Origin: JACVRW01 sp034664105
Lineage (GTDB): Bacteria; Actinomycetota; Thermoleophilia; Solirubrobacterales; Thermoleophilaceae
Assembly (NCBI GenBank): GCA_034664105.1
Contig: JAXDIH010000263.1
Span: forward strand, 1 to 6,928
Direction: 5' to 3'
DNA: 6,928 nucleotides
Below the pieces are notes generated by a model. The model ran no database searches, was not told the DNA's origin, and saw nothing but the letters and a program-made list of their open reading frames with translations. Positions within the stretch are counted from its first letter, which is position 1, and every line of letters starts with the position of its first letter. A program made the position numbers and the translations under genes. Below, one piece after another: positions 5,145-6,928 of this stretch.

Positions 5145-5876
5145 GTGATCATCGAGCGCTCCATGAACGACGACTGGCTGTCGAACACCTACCTGGTGGC
5201 CGACGAGGAGGGCGGGTCGGCCCTGCTGATCGACGCCGGCGGACCGAGCGCGCCCCTGGTCGAGGCCGCGTCGCGCCTCGGCGTCGACGCGAAGACGCTG
5301 CTGCTCACCCACCACCACCACGACCACGTGGCCGAGGCGTCCGCATGGCCGGACGCCGAGGTGCTCGCCCACCCGGTCGAGGCTCAGGAGCTCGAGGGTG
5401 TCGATCGGACGATCGAGCCGGGTGAGACGGTCGAGGTGGGCGGCCTGCGCGTGGAGACGCTGCACACGCCCGGGCACACCGCCGGGATGCTCAACTTCGT
5501 CGTGAACGGCAGTGACGTCTTCACCGGGGACACGCTCTTCAAGGGCTCGGTCGGCGGCGTGCGCGCGCCCGGCGCGACCAGCTTCGCCGACCTCAAGCAC
5601 TCGATCATGGAAGTGCTGATGAAGCTGCCGCACGAGACGCGCGTGCACCCCGGTCACACCGACCCGACGACGATCGGCGACGAGTGGGAGAGCAACGCCT
5701 TCATCCGCCTCTGGCGCGGCCTGGACGAGGAGGGCAGCGAGCCCTGCAAGGTCGGGGACCAGGACGCCACGCTGATCCTCTGGGCCCCTGACTACGACGG
5801 CGGGCACAAGGCGTGGGTGCGCTGGGCGGACGGCAGCGACGACATCGTCCCGGGCAGCCAGGTCGTGCGCAGCTGA
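5145..5876 (+). CDS. Glyoxalase II-like metallo-beta-lactamase-fold hydrolase with extra C-terminal domain
   Basis: A 243-residue protein. Residues 1 to about 192 are a metallo-beta-lactamase-fold hydrolase of the glyoxalase II-like kind: 'NTYLV' (14-18), the metal motif H56-x-H58-x-D60-H61 inside a run of four histidines, H111 in 'TPGHTAG', D129 in 'FTGDTLFKGSVGG', and H171 in 'HPGHTDPTTIGDE'. All ligands for a two-metal centre are present. Such enzymes hydrolyse thioesters or related bonds, but the substrate here is unknown. Residues about 195-243 are an added small domain, 'ATLILWAPDYDGGHKAWVRW' (208-227) followed by 'DIVPGSQV'. It looks like a short all-beta, SH3/Tudor-like barrel and is not part of the standard fold. 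The start is GTG 5145; ATG 5163 would cut the first strand. It is cytoplasmic, with no signal peptide. It leads an operon with fumarylacetoacetase, 4 bases away. Confidence 0.88.
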   Translation: MIIERSMNDDWLSNTYLVADEEGGSALLIDAGGPSAPLVEAASRLGVDAKTLLLTHHHHDHVAEASAWPDAEVLAHPVEAQELEGVDRTIEPGETVEVGGLRVETLHTPGHTAGMLNFVVNGSDVFTGDTLFKGSVGGVRAPGATSFADLKHSIMEVLMKLPHETRVHPGHTDPTTIGDEWESNAFIRLWRGLDEEGSEPCKVGDQDATLILWAPDYDGGHKAWVRWADGSDDIVPGSQVVRS

Positions 5877-5880
5877 TTCC

Positions 5881-6921
5881 GTGACGCTCGCCTACGGCGT
5901 GCTGGCTGGGGGTGGCGTATGCGCCCGAGTCGGCGAGCGGGTCGTGGATCTGAGCTCGCTGGACCCGGTCTTCGCCACCGACTCGCTCAACGCCTTCATG
6001 GCGCGCGGGCCGGAGTTCTGGGAGCAGACCCGCGGCCGCCTCGACGAGGGCGTCGAGGTGGTGGGGGAGCCGGCGATGCCGTTCGCGGTCGCCGACTACG
6101 TGGACTTCTACTCGTCGCTGCATCACGCGACCAACGTCGGCCGCATGTTCCGCCCTGACGCCGAGCCGCTGCTGCCCAACTGGCGCCACCTCCCGGTCGC
6201 CTACCACGGCCGCTCCGGGACCGTCGTGCCGAGCGGGACTCCCGTGCGGCGACCGCAAGGGCAGCTGGGGGAGGGTGACTTCGGGCCGACCCGCGCGCTC
6301 GACATCGAGCTGGAGGCCGGCGTGGTGATCGGCGTCCCGAGCTCGCACGGAGAGCCGGTGCCGGTGGAGCGAGCGCTCGACCACGTCTTCGGCATGGTGC
6401 TGGTGAACGACTGGTCGGCCCGCGACATCCAGGGCTGGGAGTACCGGCCGCTGGGCCCGTTCCTGGGCAAGTCGTTCGCGACGTCGGTGTCGCGCTGGGT
6501 GGTGCCGCTGTCGGAGCTCGAGCCCTTCCGCCTGGCGGCCGATCCCCAGGACCCCGAGCCGCTGCCCTACCTGCGCGAGCCTCCCTGGGCCTACGACATC
6601 CCGCTCGAGGTCGAGCTGAACGGCGCGGTGGTGGCCAGCACCAGCACGCGCCACCTGTACTGGTCGCTCGCCCAGCAGATCGCTCACCTCACGTCCAACG
6701 GGGCCAGCTTGAGGGTCGGCGACCTGCTCGCCACGGGCACGATCTCTGGGCCGGAGCGCGAGCAGCGCGGCAGCCTGCTGGAGCTGTCCTGGGCCGGACG
6801 GGAGCCGATCGAGCTGCCCGACGGCTCCACGCGCACCTTCCTCGAGGACGGCGACGAGGTCGTTCTGCGCGGCGAGCCGCTGGGTGAGGTGCGCGGGCGA
6901 GTGGAGCCCGCGAGCGGCTAA
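5881..6921 (+). CDS. fahA: Fumarylacetoacetase (EC 3.7.1.2)
   Basis: A 346-residue enzyme that hydrolyses 4-fumarylacetoacetate to fumarate and acetoacetate, the last step of tyrosine/homogentisate catabolism. Aligning by eye to mouse FAH, the metal ligands are D75, E143, E145 and D177. The catalytic His is H82 (in 'DFYSSLHHATNVG'), with E301 as its partner. R91, Y108, R181, Q184, Y188, K197 and T287 line the substrate site. All are present, including 'NDWSARDIQGWEYRPLGPF' (176-194) and 'GTISGPE' (286-292). It is shorter than mammalian FAH (about 419 residues): the N-terminal barrel domain is compact at about 68 residues, and loops are trimmed, which I take as normal for actinobacterial forms. 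The start is GTG 5881, 4 bases after the metallo-hydrolase stop and with no Shine-Dalgarno sequence, so it should be on that transcript. Homogentisate dioxygenase and maleylacetoacetate isomerase genes are not in the window. The gene ends 7 bases before the window edge. Confidence 0.95.
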   Translation: MTLAYGVLAGGGVCARVGERVVDLSSLDPVFATDSLNAFMARGPEFWEQTRGRLDEGVEVVGEPAMPFAVADYVDFYSSLHHATNVGRMFRPDAEPLLPNWRHLPVAYHGRSGTVVPSGTPVRRPQGQLGEGDFGPTRALDIELEAGVVIGVPSSHGEPVPVERALDHVFGMVLVNDWSARDIQGWEYRPLGPFLGKSFATSVSRWVVPLSELEPFRLAADPQDPEPLPYLREPPWAYDIPLEVELNGAVVASTSTRHLYWSLAQQIAHLTSNGASLRVGDLLATGTISGPEREQRGSLLELSWAGREPIELPDGSTRTFLEDGDEVVLRGEPLGEVRGRVEPASG

Positions 6922-6928
6922 ACGTCTG

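Noticed and set aside
5320..5328. Run of four histidines as an anomaly in the metallo-hydrolase
   Set aside because: HHHHDH satisfies the normal HxHxDH metal motif with His at the variable positions, which is common in this family.

Overview
The window is a GC-rich stretch, by eye around 70% GC, that is almost fully coding. It looks like ordinary chromosome from a high-GC actinomycete. The SnoaL-like protein opening MSQENVE, the DUF4031 protein, the HNH protein with a Trp-rich N-terminus and the compact fumarylacetoacetase together resemble what I recall from Thermoleophilia (Solirubrobacterales-type) genomes. That placement is inference from protein style, not a measured match. I see no tRNA, rRNA, mobile element or CRISPR array.

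Layout. Positions 1-119 hold no gene I can support. A SnoaL/NTF2-like gene (120-509, +) abuts a convergent DUF4031 gene (510-782, -) with no base between their stops. A 62-bp divergent gap leads to a + strand run: HNH nuclease (845-1369), calcineurin-like phosphoesterase (1390-2052), DUF47/PhoU-like protein (2070-2693), Pit phosphate permease (2710-3822) and a 78-residue two-helix membrane protein (3822-4058). This run meets, tail to tail with a 14-bp overlap, a class V PLP-dependent aminotransferase (4045-5115, -). That gene is divergent, with 29 bp between start codons, from a glyoxalase II-like metallo-hydrolase (5145-5876, +), followed after 4 bp by fumarylacetoacetase (5881-6921, +). The longest stretch without a gene is the first 119 bases.

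Function. DUF47, Pit and the small membrane protein form a coherent low-affinity phosphate uptake unit: the permease, its PhoU-like partner and a translationally coupled membrane peptide. The phosphoesterase just upstream may or may not belong to the same physiology. Fumarylacetoacetase carries out the last step of tyrosine/homogentisate breakdown, giving fumarate and acetoacetate; its co-transcribed metallo-hydrolase has an extra C-terminal domain of unknown role. The aminotransferase lacks the cysteine needed for cysteine desulfurase activity.

Expression signals. The clearest pattern beyond the genes is a TAnnnT -10-like hexamer 6-10 bases before six start codons that lack a Shine-Dalgarno sequence, suggesting leaderless transcripts. 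The divergent pair at 5115/5145 has overlapping -10 hexamers on opposite strands. A strong hairpin at 4062-4100 sits just after the phosphate cluster, inside the 3' end of the opposing gene. I found no convincing new defence or mobile system.
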